Positions 26,398 to 35,401 of a DNA stretch of 64,000 nt are shown here, piece by piece. Source of the DNA: Streptomyces wedmorensis (lineage in GTDB: Bacteria; Actinomycetota; Actinomycetes; Streptomycetales; Streptomycetaceae); the NCBI RefSeq assembly GCF_000716445.1, contig NZ_JNWK01000012.1:1-64000 (forward strand), read 5' to 3'. The position numbers and the translations under genes are program-made. A model generated the notes under the pieces. The model saw only the letters and a list, made by a program, of their open reading frames with translations, was not told the origin of the DNA and ran no database searches. The stretch's first letter is position 1, and each line of letters starts with the position of its first letter.

Positions 26398-26915
26398 GGT
26401 CGATGGCCACCCTGCTGACCCCCCGGTCGGCCCGCAAACCGCCCGAGCCCCCCGCCGCCCCGCGCCAGCGCGGCACCTTCGACCCCCGCGGACCGCAGCC
26501 CAGGAAGATCGGCTCGACGTTCCCCGGGTCCCCGGCCCTCGACGCCGCCGAACTCGGCTCCACCCGCCTCGCCGTCCCCGTCGGCCTCCACACGGGCCTC
26601 GGCTGCGACGCCGTCGGCGTCCCCGCCCGCTTCGGCTTCAAGATCCTCTCCCGGCTCCCCGCCAAGGGCTGCGTCTACGCCGACTCCGACTGGTGGTGGT
26701 GGCTGGTCCCCGCCCGCTCCGACCTCGACCTCTGCTGGCCGCTGCCGGCCTGCTACGCCCCCGGCGCCGAGATCCCGGACCGCGGGCCGCGCCTCATCCA
26801 CCACCCCGACGGCACCTCCCCCTACACCCCGCCGATCCCCCTCTACCTGCTGGTCTGCCAGCTCACGGGCATCGCCCCCGCGTGGCCGGCACCCCCGGTG
26901 GGCAGCGCGCTCTGA
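26391..26915 (+). CDS. Conserved-looking hypothetical protein coupled to the ATPase gene
   Basis: 174 aa. A Pro-rich N-terminus (PPEPPAAPRQ) is followed by a compact domain with ADSDWWWWLVPARSDLDLCW and YAPGAEIPDRGPRLIHHPDG. A run of four tryptophans is unusual. No known domain was recognised. Its ATG lies inside the last codons of the ATPase gene, so the two should be made together, and a joint role is likely. Confidence 0.65.
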   Translation: MLRSMATLLTPRSARKPPEPPAAPRQRGTFDPRGPQPRKIGSTFPGSPALDAAELGSTRLAVPVGLHTGLGCDAVGVPARFGFKILSRLPAKGCVYADSDWWWWLVPARSDLDLCWPLPACYAPGAEIPDRGPRLIHHPDGTSPYTPPIPLYLLVCQLTGIAPAWPAPPVGSAL

Positions 26916-26989
26916 CGCGCCGCGGCGGGTCTCGCCGATCGGGCCGGATCAGGGCGCTTCCGGGGCCGCCGCGGCATAGGGTCGGGGAC

Positions 26990-27706
26990 ATGTTCACCCC
27001 GCAGGGCCCCAGCCTCCGCGAGCTGACCGTCCAGGCCCTCTCCTCCGTCGAGCACGGCTACGACCTGCTCGCGGACAAGTTCGACGCGACCCCGTTCCGC
27101 ACCTCCGACCGCCTCCTCGCCGGGGTGACCCGCACCCTGGAGACGCTCGGCCCGTTCGACTCGGGACTCGACGTCTGCTGCGGCACCGGCGCAGGACTCG
27201 ACGTGCTCCGCTCGGTCTGCGCGGGCCGCGTCACGGGCGTCGACTTCAGTACGGGGATGCTGGCCCGGGCCCGGGCCGCCCACCCGGCCGCCGACCTCGT
27301 CCGCGCCGACGCCCTGGCACTGCCCTTCGCCCCGGTCTTCGACCTCGCCGTCAGCTTCGGCGCCTTCGGCCACTTCCTCCCGGCCGCCCAGTGCACCCTC
27401 TTCACCCAGGTCCACGCCTCCCTGCGCCCCGGCGGCGCCTTCGCCTTCCCCGTTGCGGCCCCGCCGCCCGTCGGTTCACGCCTCTACTGGGTCCTGTGGG
27501 GGTTCGACGCGGCCATGCGCGTCAGGAACGCCCTCTGGCGTCCCCCGTTCGTCATGTACTACCGGACCTTCCGCCTCACCGACGTCCACGACCGGCTGCG
27601 GGAAGCGGGCTTCGACGTCTCCCTCACCGCGGTCGAGTCCCTGGGCCGCCGAGAGGACGGCAGCCCGGTCTGCAGACTGGTGGTGGCGCGCAAGCCCGCC
27701 GGGTGA
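26990..27706 (+). CDS. Class I SAM-dependent methyltransferase
   Basis: 238 aa. Motif I is GLDVCCGTGAGLDVL, followed by VTGVDFSTGMLARA and LVRADALALPF, then FDLAVSFGAFGHF and a SLRPGGAFAF strand. This is a Methyltransf_11/25-type fold. The substrate is unknown. The ATG at 26990 follows GGGGA. A hairpin downstream at 27781 may also end this transcript. Confidence 0.8.
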   Translation: MFTPQGPSLRELTVQALSSVEHGYDLLADKFDATPFRTSDRLLAGVTRTLETLGPFDSGLDVCCGTGAGLDVLRSVCAGRVTGVDFSTGMLARARAAHPAADLVRADALALPFAPVFDLAVSFGAFGHFLPAAQCTLFTQVHASLRPGGAFAFPVAAPPPVGSRLYWVLWGFDAAMRVRNALWRPPFVMYYRTFRLTDVHDRLREAGFDVSLTAVESLGRREDGSPVCRLVVARKPAG

Positions 27707-27780
27707 TCCCGCCGGGTGATCCCGCCCGGGGCCCCCGCCCCAGGGCGGCCGGCCCGGGGCGCCGTTTCCGGGCATACGAA

Positions 27781-27813
27781 AAGTGCCGGTCGATTCGAGA
27801 TCGACCGGCACTT
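27781..27813. terminator. Terminator hairpin between methyltransferase and tRNA-Leu
   Basis: AAGTGCCGGTCGAT and its perfect complement flank a TCGAG loop. On the minus strand the stem is followed by TTTTCG, as expected for the end of the tRNA-Leu transcript. It can also serve the rightward methyltransferase gene. Confidence 0.75.
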
Positions 27814-27818
27814 CCGTG

Positions 27819-27906
27819 TGGTGTCCGAGGGGGGACTTGAACCCCCACGCCCGATAAAGGGCACTAGCACCTCAAGCTAGCGCGTCTGCCATTCCGCCAC
27901 CCGGAC
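27819..27906 (-). tRNA. tRNA-Leu (anticodon GAG)
   Basis: On the minus strand the gene starts GTCCGGGTGGCGGAATGG. The acceptor stem pairs GTCCGGG with CTCGGAC, allowing one G-U pair. The anticodon arm is CTAGC-TTGAGGT-GCTAG, giving anticodon GAG, which reads CUC/CUU Leu codons. A long variable arm (TGCCCTTTATCGGGCG) is typical of class II Leu tRNAs. The T arm is GGGGG-TTCAAGT-CCCCC. The discriminator A and the CCA end (27819-27821) are encoded. Confidence 0.96.
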
Positions 27907-28192
27907 AAGGTGTCTGTCGCTTTGTGGTTTCCCTCGCGGCGACAGATGTAACTCTACCAGGGGTTTGAGGTGCCGTTCACCAGCGTTTTCCGTGGTCAGT
28001 GGGGTGCGGGGGCACCGTCGCCTGGATTTCGACCGCCCTTGTCCGGTTATGCATGCGTTCGACCGTCGATCGTGAGCCCACAAGGCGGAGAAACCGCTGG
28101 AAAGGGGAGCCCGGCGCCCCCCGACGCCGGCTCCGTGGGGGCCACAGTGACGACCGCGGTGCGGTCCGGGCCAATACCCCGGCGGGAGTCCG

Positions 28193-28993
28193 TCAGGTCC
28201 CGGATCGGCGGACCTCGACCAGCCGGGCCGAGACGACCACGTTGCCGGCGTAGCCGTCGTCCTCAGTGAACGCGCCGCCACAGGTGATCAGGCGCAGCTC
28301 GGGACGCCCGGAGTCGCCGTAGACGCGGTCGGCGGGGAAGGCGTCCTTGGGGACGACCTCGACGCCGTACACGGCGAAGACGGCGGTCCGACCGTCGCGG
28401 CGGGCGATCTCGACGCGGTCCCCCTTGGCGAGGGCGCCCAGGTCGTAGAAGACGGCGCGGCCGTTCGGGGTGTCGACGTGGCCGACGACGACGGCGGTGC
28501 CCCGCTCGCCGGGGGTGACCGCGCCGGTGAACCAGCCCGCGACCCGGTCGTCCTCGGGTGGCGGGGCCTCGATCCAGCCGTCGGCGTCGAGCCCGACGTC
28601 CGTGACGGGCGCGTCGATACGGACGGCGGGGACGCGGACCCGGAGCGGGGTCGAGGACGGCAGCGGATCGGGTACGGAGGCGGGGCCGAACGCGGAGGCG
28701 TCGGCGCGGGTGCCGTCGGGGGCGGCCACGGCCAGGGGCTGCGGCGGGCCGTCGGCGTCGAGTGCGCCCGTACCGCCGCGCACGAGGTGCACGCCGACGA
28801 GGAGGACGACGGCGACGACGCCCCAGGCGCCGCGCCGCGCGTGACGGTCCGCCCGCTCGGTGTCCGCCTCCCGCTCGGCCCGCGACCGGACGGCGCCGTC
28901 CGGCCCTCCCGTACCGCCCGACCGCCCCACGTCCGCCCTCCTCGGCAGCGATCCCGCCCTCTGCTGGCGCCCCTCCGTCCCGGACCTCGTCAC
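28193..28993 (-). CDS. Class F sortase
   Basis: 266 aa. An Arg-rich cytoplasmic N-terminus and one membrane helix (GAWGVVAVVLLVGVHLV) are followed by a Pro-rich linker and the sortase barrel: RVPAVRIDAPVTDVGLD, VVVGHVDTPNG (catalytic His) and LRLITCGGAF (catalytic Cys). Class F sortases of actinomycetes attach or process surface proteins, though their natural substrates are poorly known. It is 44 bases downstream of the secreted-protein gene at 29038, which is the likely partner or substrate. An imperfect GGAGCC/GGCTCC hairpin near 28105-28133 may end the operon. Confidence 0.9.
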   Translation of the reverse strand: MTRSGTEGRQQRAGSLPRRADVGRSGGTGGPDGAVRSRAEREADTERADRHARRGAWGVVAVVLLVGVHLVRGGTGALDADGPPQPLAVAAPDGTRADASAFGPASVPDPLPSSTPLRVRVPAVRIDAPVTDVGLDADGWIEAPPPEDDRVAGWFTGAVTPGERGTAVVVGHVDTPNGRAVFYDLGALAKGDRVEIARRDGRTAVFAVYGVEVVPKDAFPADRVYGDSGRPELRLITCGGAFTEDDGYAGNVVVSARLVEVRRSGT

Positions 28994-29037
28994 ACCGGGA
29001 AGGAGGGGCCGTTCTCAGGCCCCCCTGGTCCCGGCCG

Positions 29038-29595
29038 TCAGGCGCGGCCGCCGGTGGCGCGGCGCCGGGTCAGCACGACGGCGGCGCCGAGCGCGCCGGC
29101 GATGAGCAGGACGCCCGTGACCACCTCGGTGGTCACGAGGCCGCCGTCGTCGGCGCCGGAGGCGGCGGCCGTGCCGAAGCCGGCCTTCACGCCCTTGTGC
29201 GCTCCGGGAGGCAGGCCCTGGTCGTGGGCGTCCGGCTCCGGGCGCGGTTCGCCCTGGGCGATGGTCAGCTTGGTGGTGCCGCGCTCGCCCTTGCAGTCGA
29301 AGGTGATCTCGTACTCGGTGCCGGCCTTGGCGTCGACGTCCACGGTCGCGCTGCCCGAGCGGCCCTCGGTGAGGGTCACGGTGTCGAACACGCCGGAGGT
29401 GACGGTCACGGACGGCACTTCGCAGCCGTCGGAGGTGAGGGTGACGGTGCCGCCGGGGGCGACCGTCGCCGGGGTGACGGAGAAGCCGAACGACGTGATG
29501 TTCCGGTCGACATCGTCCGCCAGCGCGCTCGGGGCGACCGTCACCGCGGCGACGGCGCTGAGCAGGACGGCGGAAGCGGCACGTATCGCGCGCAT
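29038..29595 (-). CDS. Secreted/membrane-anchored hypothetical protein, sortase F partner
   Basis: 185 aa. The signal peptide is RAASAVLLSAVAAVTVAPSA. An Ig-like domain (FSVTPATVAPGGTVTLTSDG) follows, with two Cys likely paired (SDGCEVP and FDCKGE). A linker leads to a C-terminal membrane helix (TEVVTGVLLIAGALGAAVVL) and a positive RRRATGGRA tail. No LPxTG-type motif is seen, so anchoring is by the helix. It is in an operon with the class F sortase gene. Confidence 0.8.
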   Translation of the reverse strand: MRAIRAASAVLLSAVAAVTVAPSALADDVDRNITSFGFSVTPATVAPGGTVTLTSDGCEVPSVTVTSGVFDTVTLTEGRSGSATVDVDAKAGTEYEITFDCKGERGTTKLTIAQGEPRPEPDAHDQGLPPGAHKGVKAGFGTAAASGADDGGLVTTEVVTGVLLIAGALGAAVVLTRRRATGGRA

Positions 29596-29777
29596 GGACG
29601 GTCCTCCGGTTCACGGGAGGGGTCGGACACGGAGCGATTCCGTGGCCGCTGCGAAACGACCCTCACCGCGATCGAAGCTAGGTCCGCCCCCGGCACGCCG
29701 CCACCGGGCTCCGCCGAACGGGGGCACGCCCGACGCGCCGGGTCCTCCGGGTGGAGGGCACGGTTCACGGACGTCTC

Positions 29778-30728
29778 CTACGGGACGCGGACCACCTGGC
29801 CCGCGTACGAGAGGTTGCCGCCGAAGCCGAAGAGCAGGACGGGGGCGCCGGAGGGGAGCTCGCCGCGTTCGACCAGTTTGGCGAGGGCCAGCGGGATGGA
29901 GGCGGCCGAGGTGTTGCCGGAGTCGACGACGTCACGGGCGACGATCGCGTTGACGGCGCCGATCTTCGCGGCGAGCGGCTCGATGATCCGCAGGTTGGCC
30001 TGGTGCAGGACGACGCCGGCGAGGTCCTCCGGCTCGATGCCGGAGCGCTCGCAGGCCTTGCGGGCCAGCGCGGGGAGCTGCTGGGTGGCCCAGCGGTAGA
30101 CGGCCTGTCCCTCCTGGGCGAAGACGGGCGGGGTGCCCTCGATCCGGACGGCGTGGCCCATCTCCGGGACCGAGCCCCACAGGACCGGACCGATGCCGGG
30201 CTCGTCGCCCGCGTCCTCGACGGCCTCGACGATCGCGGCGCCCGCGCCGTCGCCGACGAGGACGCAGGTGGTGCGGTCCGTCCAGTCGGTCACGGCGGTC
30301 ATCTTGTCGGCGCCGATCACCAGGACCCGGCGGGCGCCGCCGGCCCGTACGGCGTGGTCGGCGGTGGCCAGGGCGTGGGTGAAGCCGGCGCAGACCACGT
30401 TGAGGTCCATGGTGGCGGGCGACGTCATGCCGAGGCGGGCCGCGACGCGGGCGGCCGTGTTCGGCGAGCGGTCGATCGCGGTGGAGGTCGCGACGAGGAC
30501 CAGGTCGATGTCGTCAGGGGTGAGGCCGGCCGTGGCCAGGGCCTTGCCCGCGGCGTGCGCGGCGAGCTCGTCGACCGGCTCGTCGGGCCCGGCGACGTGA
30601 CGGGTGCGGATGCCGACCCGGCTGGTGATCCACGCGTCGTCGGTGTCGACGATCCCGGCGAGGTCGTGGTTGGTCAGCACCTTGGCGGGCTGGTAGTGCC
30701 CGAGCGCGGCGATGCGAGTGCCCGTCAT
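29778..30728 (-). CDS. Beta-ketoacyl-ACP synthase III family protein
   Basis: 316 aa. The catalytic triad is visible: Cys in LNVVCAGFTHAL, His in VVLHQANLRI and Asn in DSGNTSAASIPLAL. The N-terminal RIAALGHYQPAKVLTN and GVLVGDGAGA-like loop (CVLVGDGAGAAIVE) fit FabH-type enzymes that start fatty acid chains from acyl-CoA and malonyl-ACP. No other fatty-acid genes are adjacent, so this may be a stand-alone paralogue. It is divergent from fdhD with a 244-base spacer. Confidence 0.9.
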   Translation of the reverse strand: MTGTRIAALGHYQPAKVLTNHDLAGIVDTDDAWITSRVGIRTRHVAGPDEPVDELAAHAAGKALATAGLTPDDIDLVLVATSTAIDRSPNTAARVAARLGMTSPATMDLNVVCAGFTHALATADHAVRAGGARRVLVIGADKMTAVTDWTDRTTCVLVGDGAGAAIVEAVEDAGDEPGIGPVLWGSVPEMGHAVRIEGTPPVFAQEGQAVYRWATQQLPALARKACERSGIEPEDLAGVVLHQANLRIIEPLAAKIGAVNAIVARDVVDSGNTSAASIPLALAKLVERGELPSGAPVLLFGFGGNLSYAGQVVRVP

Positions 30729-30972
30729 ACTCGGGACCCCCTAGGTGGTTCGTTCGTCCGGCAGGACCCCCCAGTCTTGCCAGCGACTGATCGGTAACAG
30801 GTGACGTAAACCACCAAGATTCACCCGTACCGCTTGGCCGACCGTGACAAGGGCCCTGGTGGGCCGGGGTCCCGTACCGCCCAGGACCCGGATGTCGCGC
30901 CGGGACCCGTGGAGGAGAATGGGCCCGCCGGGGGCTCCCGGCCTCCCGCACAGAGAAACGAGAACGGTCACG

Positions 30973-31800
30973 ATGGGTCGGGTCACCGAGCGACGGCGCG
31001 TCCTGCGGATCCGCGGCGGTGCGGTCAACGCACGGCCCGACACCCTGGTGGCGGAGGAGCCGCTGGAGATCCGGCTGAACGGACGCCCGATCGCGATCAC
31101 CATGCGCACCCCGGGTGACGACTTCGCGCTGGCCGCCGGTTTCCTGGTGAGCGAGGGGGTCCTCGCGGCCGCTTCGGACGTGCGCAACATCGTGTACTGC
31201 GCGGGCGCCACGGACGACGGCGGCAACACCTACAACGTGGTGGACGTCCAGCTGGCGCCCGGTGTCGCGGTCCCGGACATCAGCCTGGAGCGGAACGTCT
31301 ACACGACCTCGTCGTGCGGCCTGTGCGGGAAGGCCAGCCTGGACGCCGTCCGCACCACGGCGCGCTTCCCGATCGCCGACACTCCCCCGGTACGGCTCAC
31401 GCCGGCGCTGCTGTCCGCGCTGCCCGAACGGCTGCGGGCGGCGCAGCGGGTCTTCGACACGACCGGCGGCCTGCACGCGGCGGCCCTCTTCGCCGAGGAC
31501 GGCGAACTGCTCGACGTACGGGAGGACGTGGGCCGGCACAACGCCGTGGACAAGCTCGTCGGGCGGGCCCTGCGGGAGGGGCTGCTGCCGCTGGAGCGGG
31601 CGGTGCTCCTCGTGTCGGGGCGGGCCTCGTTCGAGCTGGCGCAGAAGGCCGTGATGGCCGGCATCCCGGTGCTCGCCGCCGTGTCCGCCCCGTCCTCGCT
31701 CGCCGTGGACCTGGCCGCCGAGACGGGCCTGACCCTGGTGGGCTTCCTGCGAGGACCGGACATGAACGTGTACGCGGGCGAGCACCGGATCGCCGTCTGA
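30973..31800 (+). CDS. fdhD: Formate dehydrogenase accessory sulfurtransferase FdhD
   Basis: 275 aa. FdhD features are present: [27 protein letters not shown], the sulfur-carrying [12 protein letters not shown] motif, [13 protein letters not shown] and [13 protein letters not shown]. FdhD passes sulfur from IscS to the molybdenum cofactor before its insertion in formate dehydrogenase. No formate dehydrogenase genes are in the window. The ATG at 30973 was chosen to match the family start [13 protein letters not shown]. Confidence 0.95.
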   Translation: MGRVTERRRVLRIRGGAVNARPDTLVAEEPLEIRLNGRPIAITMRTPGDDFALAAGFLVSEGVLAAASDVRNIVYCAGATDDGGNTYNVVDVQLAPGVAVPDISLERNVYTTSSCGLCGKASLDAVRTTARFPIADTPPVRLTPALLSALPERLRAAQRVFDTTGGLHAAALFAEDGELLDVREDVGRHNAVDKLVGRALREGLLPLERAVLLVSGRASFELAQKAVMAGIPVLAAVSAPSSLAVDLAAETGLTLVGFLRGPDMNVYAGEHRIAV

Positions 31801-31821
31801 CCCGGCGGCGGTGGGCCGGGG

Positions 31822-32205
31822 TCAGTTCTTCGGGGGGTCGATCAGCTGGAGGGCGAGGGTGGCCGGGGGCGGGGCGAGACCGGGGCCGCCGGCCGCCGTC
31901 CACGCGAGGATGTCGTCTAGGCAGTCCTCGTCCAGGGTGAAGCCGACCCAGGCGGCCCGTCCGCCGCGTCGCCGGCCCTCGGTGGAGGGCTGGACGACGA
32001 CGATGTTCGCCTGGGCGCAGGGGCCGAGGCAGTCGCTGGTACGGACGACGAGGCGGCCCCCGGAGGCCGCGGCCGCCTCGCGGAGGCGGGCGAGCTGGCC
32101 CGCGTGGTCGGTGCCGGGGTTCTTGCGGTCGTCGCCGCAGCAGCAGCCGCGACAGACGACGAGCGAGCAGGGGCGGGCCCCGTAACGTATCGGGACGGGC
32201 GTCAT
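31822..32205 (-). CDS. (2Fe-2S) ferredoxin, thioredoxin-like
   Basis: 127 aa. Cys ligands fall as CRGCCCGDDRK and SDCLGPCAQAN, the spacing of thioredoxin-fold 2Fe-2S proteins. The N-terminal Cys cluster is denser than usual. It probably carries electrons in the cytoplasm. Its start overlaps the stop of the upstream hydrolase gene by four bases (ATGA), so the two are translated together. It converges on fdhD, whose stop is 21 bases away. Confidence 0.8.
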   Translation of the reverse strand: MTPVPIRYGARPCSLVVCRGCCCGDDRKNPGTDHAGQLARLREAAAASGGRLVVRTSDCLGPCAQANIVVVQPSTEGRRRGGRAAWVGFTLDEDCLDDILAWTAAGGPGLAPPPATLALQLIDPPKN

Positions 32206-32723
32206 CGCGGTCCGTCCAGGGTGATCGCGGCGACCGGCGCGACCGTGCCGAGGCGGGGGAAGTCGAGGTCGACGGAGGCGCGGTGCTCGTCGGCGGTGAG
32301 GGCCGACATGGCGTCCTCCGCGAAGACGAGGTCGTAGCCGAGGTCGGCGGCGGCGCGGGCGGTGGACTCGACGCCCAGGTTGGTGGCGATGCCGCCGAAG
32401 ACCAGGGTGGTGGCGCCGAAGCCCGCGAGCAGCTCGTGGAGTCCGGTGTCCTGGAAGCCTCCGATGCTCCGCTTGACGACGACGGGCTCGCCCTCCCCGA
32501 CCAGGTCGGGGACGAGCTCGCTGCCGGGCGGCTGCCGGTCGACGTTCGGCCGCTCGACGCGGATGTGGACGACGGGCGCGCCGGCGTCCCGGAAGGTGTC
32601 GGCGAGCCGGGCGGACGCGGCGAGCACGTCGGTGCCGGGGCGGGGGGCGAGGGGCAGCGCGACGATGCGTTCCATCAGGTCGACGAGGACGAGCGCGGTG
32701 CGGCCGGGATCGAGTGCGGGCAT
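32202..32723 (-). CDS. Isochorismatase-like cysteine-hydrolase fold protein with Gly at the Cys site
   Basis: 173 aa. Fold markers are TALVLVDLMERI (catalytic Asp), VVVKRSIGGFQDTGL (Lys) and VFGGIATNLGVESTARAAAD. In amidase-type members the last motif reads T-N-x-C-V; here the Cys position is Gly (codon at 32373-32375). Nicotinamidase-like chemistry therefore seems excluded. A vinyl-ether hydrolase role, as in true isochorismatases that also lack the Cys, or a different reaction, remains possible. It forms an operon with the ferredoxin gene through a four-base overlap. Confidence 0.8.
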   Translation of the reverse strand: MPALDPGRTALVLVDLMERIVALPLAPRPGTDVLAASARLADTFRDAGAPVVHIRVERPNVDRQPPGSELVPDLVGEGEPVVVKRSIGGFQDTGLHELLAGFGATTLVFGGIATNLGVESTARAAADLGYDLVFAEDAMSALTADEHRASVDLDFPRLGTVAPVAAITLDGPR

Positions 32724-32836
32724 GGGAGCACCGTAGCGGCCCGGATGATCATCCCGGGGCGGCCGGGGGTGTGATCCGGCCGCCGGAGGGGGCGCACGGG
32801 GTCACTCGCCTGCCGCGTTCCCGGGGGCGCGCGGGG

Positions 32837-33988
32837 TCACGTGCCGGCCGCGGCCCCCGGGGCGCGTGCGGGTCTCGGGGCGGCGGCCCCTGGTTCTCCG
32901 GCGGCGGCCCCGGCGACCGTGCCGGGTTCCGGCGCGGCGGTCCCGGCGGCGGGGGCCTGCGTGCCGCCGGTCTCCGTGTCGCCGGTCTCCGTACCGCCGG
33001 TCTCCGTGTCGCGTGAGCGGCGCTTGGCGATGACCGCGCAGACCATCAGCTGCATCTGGTGGAAGAGCATCAGCGGGAGCACGGCGAGGGCTGCCTGGGG
33101 GCCGAACAGGACGCTCGCCATCGGCAGTCCGGCGGCCAGGCTCTTCTTCGAGCCGGCGAACTGGATGGCGATCCGGTCGGCCCGGTCGAAGCCGAGGCGG
33201 CCGGCTCCGTACCAGGTCAGGGCCAGCATCACCGCGAGCAGGACGGCTTCGACGGCGAGCAGCAGGCCGAGCCGGGCCGGGGTGACCAGGTGCCAGACGC
33301 CGGCGACCATGCCCTGGCTGAAAGCGGTGTAGACGACGAGCAGGATCGAGCCCCGGTCGACGTACCCGAGGACCTTCTTGTGGCGGACGAGGAACCCCCC
33401 GACCCAGCGGCGCAGGAACTGGCCTGCGAGGAACGGCACGAGCAGCTGGAAGACGATCTTCAGGAGGCCGTCGGCGGAGAGTCCGCCCGCGCTGCCGCCG
33501 AGGAGCAGCGCCGCGAGGAGCGGGGTGAGGACGATGCCGGCGAGCGAGGAGAACGAGCCGGCGCAGATCGCGGCGGGCACGTTGCCCCGGGCGATCGAGG
33601 TGAAGGCGATGGAGGACTGGATGGTGGACGGCACCAGGCAGAGGAAGAGGAGTCCGCCGTAGAGCTGGGGGGTGAGCAGCGTGGGCACCAGGCCTCGCGC
33701 GGCGAGTCCGAGGAGGGGGAAGAGCAGGAAGGTGCAGCCGAGGACGGTGAGGTGGAGCCGCCAGTGCTTGAGGCCGTCGAGGGCCTCGCGGGTGGAGAGC
33801 CGGGCGCCGTAGAGGAAGAAGAGGAGGGCGACGGCCCCGGTCGAGGCGCCTTCGGCGACGTTCGCGGCCGTCCCCGAGGCGGGCAGGAGCGCGGCGAGGA
33901 CGACCGTGCCGAGCAGCGCCAGGACGTACGCGTCGACGGGAAGCCGGGACGGGGGGCGAAGGGCACGGCGTGGGGTGTCGCGGGTCAT
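32837..33988 (-). CDS. Bile acid:sodium symporter (BASS/YfeH-type) family transporter
   Basis: 383 aa with about 9-10 hydrophobic helices. Family markers are VALLFFLYGARLSTREALDG, CLVPSTIQSSIAFTSIARGN, FSSLAGIVLTPLL and FAGSKKSLAAGLPMA. It takes up an organic anion with sodium or protons. The last 60 residues are a low-complexity tail with T-E-T-G-G/D repeats and Ala/Pro, probably cytoplasmic. It is divergent from the LysR gene at 34151, the likely regulator. The ATG at 33988 matches the family start. Confidence 0.85.
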   Translation of the reverse strand: MTRDTPRRALRPPSRLPVDAYVLALLGTVVLAALLPASGTAANVAEGASTGAVALLFFLYGARLSTREALDGLKHWRLHLTVLGCTFLLFPLLGLAARGLVPTLLTPQLYGGLLFLCLVPSTIQSSIAFTSIARGNVPAAICAGSFSSLAGIVLTPLLAALLLGGSAGGLSADGLLKIVFQLLVPFLAGQFLRRWVGGFLVRHKKVLGYVDRGSILLVVYTAFSQGMVAGVWHLVTPARLGLLLAVEAVLLAVMLALTWYGAGRLGFDRADRIAIQFAGSKKSLAAGLPMASVLFGPQAALAVLPLMLFHQMQLMVCAVIAKRRSRDTETGGTETGDTETGGTQAPAAGTAAPEPGTVAGAAAGEPGAAAPRPARAPGAAAGT

Positions 33989-34124
33989 GGCTCCACTGCT
34001 CTGCACTGCGGGGGCGCGCGTGGTGCCGCGCTGGTACGGGCGCGCTGTACCGGTGAGCGGTCGCGCGGGTCCATCCTGCTCCAGCGCCCGGTGATCGGGA
34101 ATCCCGTACAGCGCTCTGACTGTC

Positions 34125-34139
34125 ATCGCGGTTCGCGAT
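34125..34139. promoter_or_regulatory. Inverted repeat at the LysR start, candidate LysR box
   Basis: ATCGCG-GTT-CGCGAT lies 12 bases before the LysR GTG in the 162-base divergent spacer. A LysR protein binding here could repress its own gene and control the BASS transporter gene. The site is seen; the binding is inferred. Confidence 0.45.
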
Positions 34140-34150
34140 AACGTCGTGGC

Positions 34151-35017
34151 GTGTACGAGCCCACGCAGCTGCGCACCTTCCTCGCCGTGGCCCAGACGCT
34201 GAGTTTCACGCGGGCGGCCGACCGGCTCGGGCTGCGCCAGTCGACCGTCAGCCAGCACGTGCGGCGCCTGGAGGAGGCGACGGGCCGGCCGCTGTTCACC
34301 CGGGACACGCACCGGGTGGAGCTGACGGAGGACGGCGAGGCGATGCTCGGGTTCGCCCGCACGATCCTCCAGGCGCACGAGCGGGCGGCGGCGTTCTTCG
34401 GCGGGACACGGCTGCGGGGGCGGCTGCGGTTCGGTGCGTCGGAGGACTTCGTGACGACCCGGCTGCCGGAGATCCTGGAGTCGTTCCGGCGCGAGCATCC
34501 GGAGGTCGACCTGGAGCTGACGGTCGAGCTGTCCGGCACGCTCCAGGCCCGGCTGGCGGCCGGTCGGCTCGATCTGATCCTCGCCAAGCGGCGCGGAGCG
34601 GAGAGCGGGGGCCGGCTCGTCTGGGAGGACTCGCTGATCTGGATCGGGGCGCCGGACCTGCGGCTCGACCCGGACCGGCCGGTGCCGCTCATCCTGTACC
34701 CGCCGCCGGGCATCACCCGGGCGCGGGCCCTGGAGGCCCTGGAGGCACAGGGCAGGGCCTGGCGGATCGCGTGTACGAGTTCCAGCCTCAGCGCGAACGT
34801 CGCGGCCGCCCGGGCCGGCCTCGGGGTGATGGCCCACACGCGGGGCCTGGTGCCACCGGGTCTCGTGCCCGTGCCGGCCCGCGCCGGGCTGCCGGAGCTC
34901 GGCGAGGTGGGCTTCGTGCTGCGGGCGGGCCGCCGGGGCGGGGCCGTACAGGAGGCGGCCGACGCGCTGGCGGAGGCGATCCTCGCGGGCGGCGACCGCC
35001 TGCACCGGCCGCGCTGA
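34151..35017 (+). CDS. LysR-family transcriptional regulator
   Basis: 288 aa. The HTH (QLRTFLAVAQTLSFTRAADR, then LGLRQSTVSQHVRRLEE) is followed by a substrate-binding domain (LRFGASEDFVTTRLPEIL, LAAGRLDLILAKR). It is divergent from the BASS transporter gene and probably regulates it in response to the transported anion. The start is a GTG. Confidence 0.88.
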   Translation: MYEPTQLRTFLAVAQTLSFTRAADRLGLRQSTVSQHVRRLEEATGRPLFTRDTHRVELTEDGEAMLGFARTILQAHERAAAFFGGTRLRGRLRFGASEDFVTTRLPEILESFRREHPEVDLELTVELSGTLQARLAAGRLDLILAKRRGAESGGRLVWEDSLIWIGAPDLRLDPDRPVPLILYPPPGITRARALEALEAQGRAWRIACTSSSLSANVAAARAGLGVMAHTRGLVPPGLVPVPARAGLPELGEVGFVLRAGRRGGAVQEAADALAEAILAGGDRLHRPR

Positions 35018-35401
35018 CGGGCCCTCAACGGGACCCCGCGGCGGCCCCGCGGCGGCCCCGCGGCGGTCGGGCGCGGAGGCCGTACGGGACGGCGCGGCGA
35101 CCGGTCGGCGGTCGGGGCGTGCGGGCCGTGGGGGCGGCGCGGCGACCCCTGGGGGTTCGGGGCGTGAGCGGTCGGTACAGATTCCGTGGAGATTCGGGCC
35201 CGACGGACGTACCGTCCGGTCGGTAACCGCCTCGGGGCGCCCGCGACTTGACCGCCTCACCTGGCCTGACCTGTGGGAACGCGGAATGTCCCGGCTTGGT
35301 GAAGGCCCTCCCGCCGGGCAGGCGGGTGGGGTACCGTCACCCGCGCCGTACGGAGTGCGACAAGGGGCTTTCCAGCCATCGAGCCGTCGAGGAGCAGGTC
35401 A
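35018..35401. other. 384-base intergenic region
   Basis: No gene is supported. Near 35035-35075 a CGGCCCCGCGG unit is repeated in tandem, and related G+C-rich repeats continue to about 35160. The last 60 bases hold the ribosome site GAGGAG for the acyl-CoA synthetase gene. No clear promoter was identified. Confidence 0.4.
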
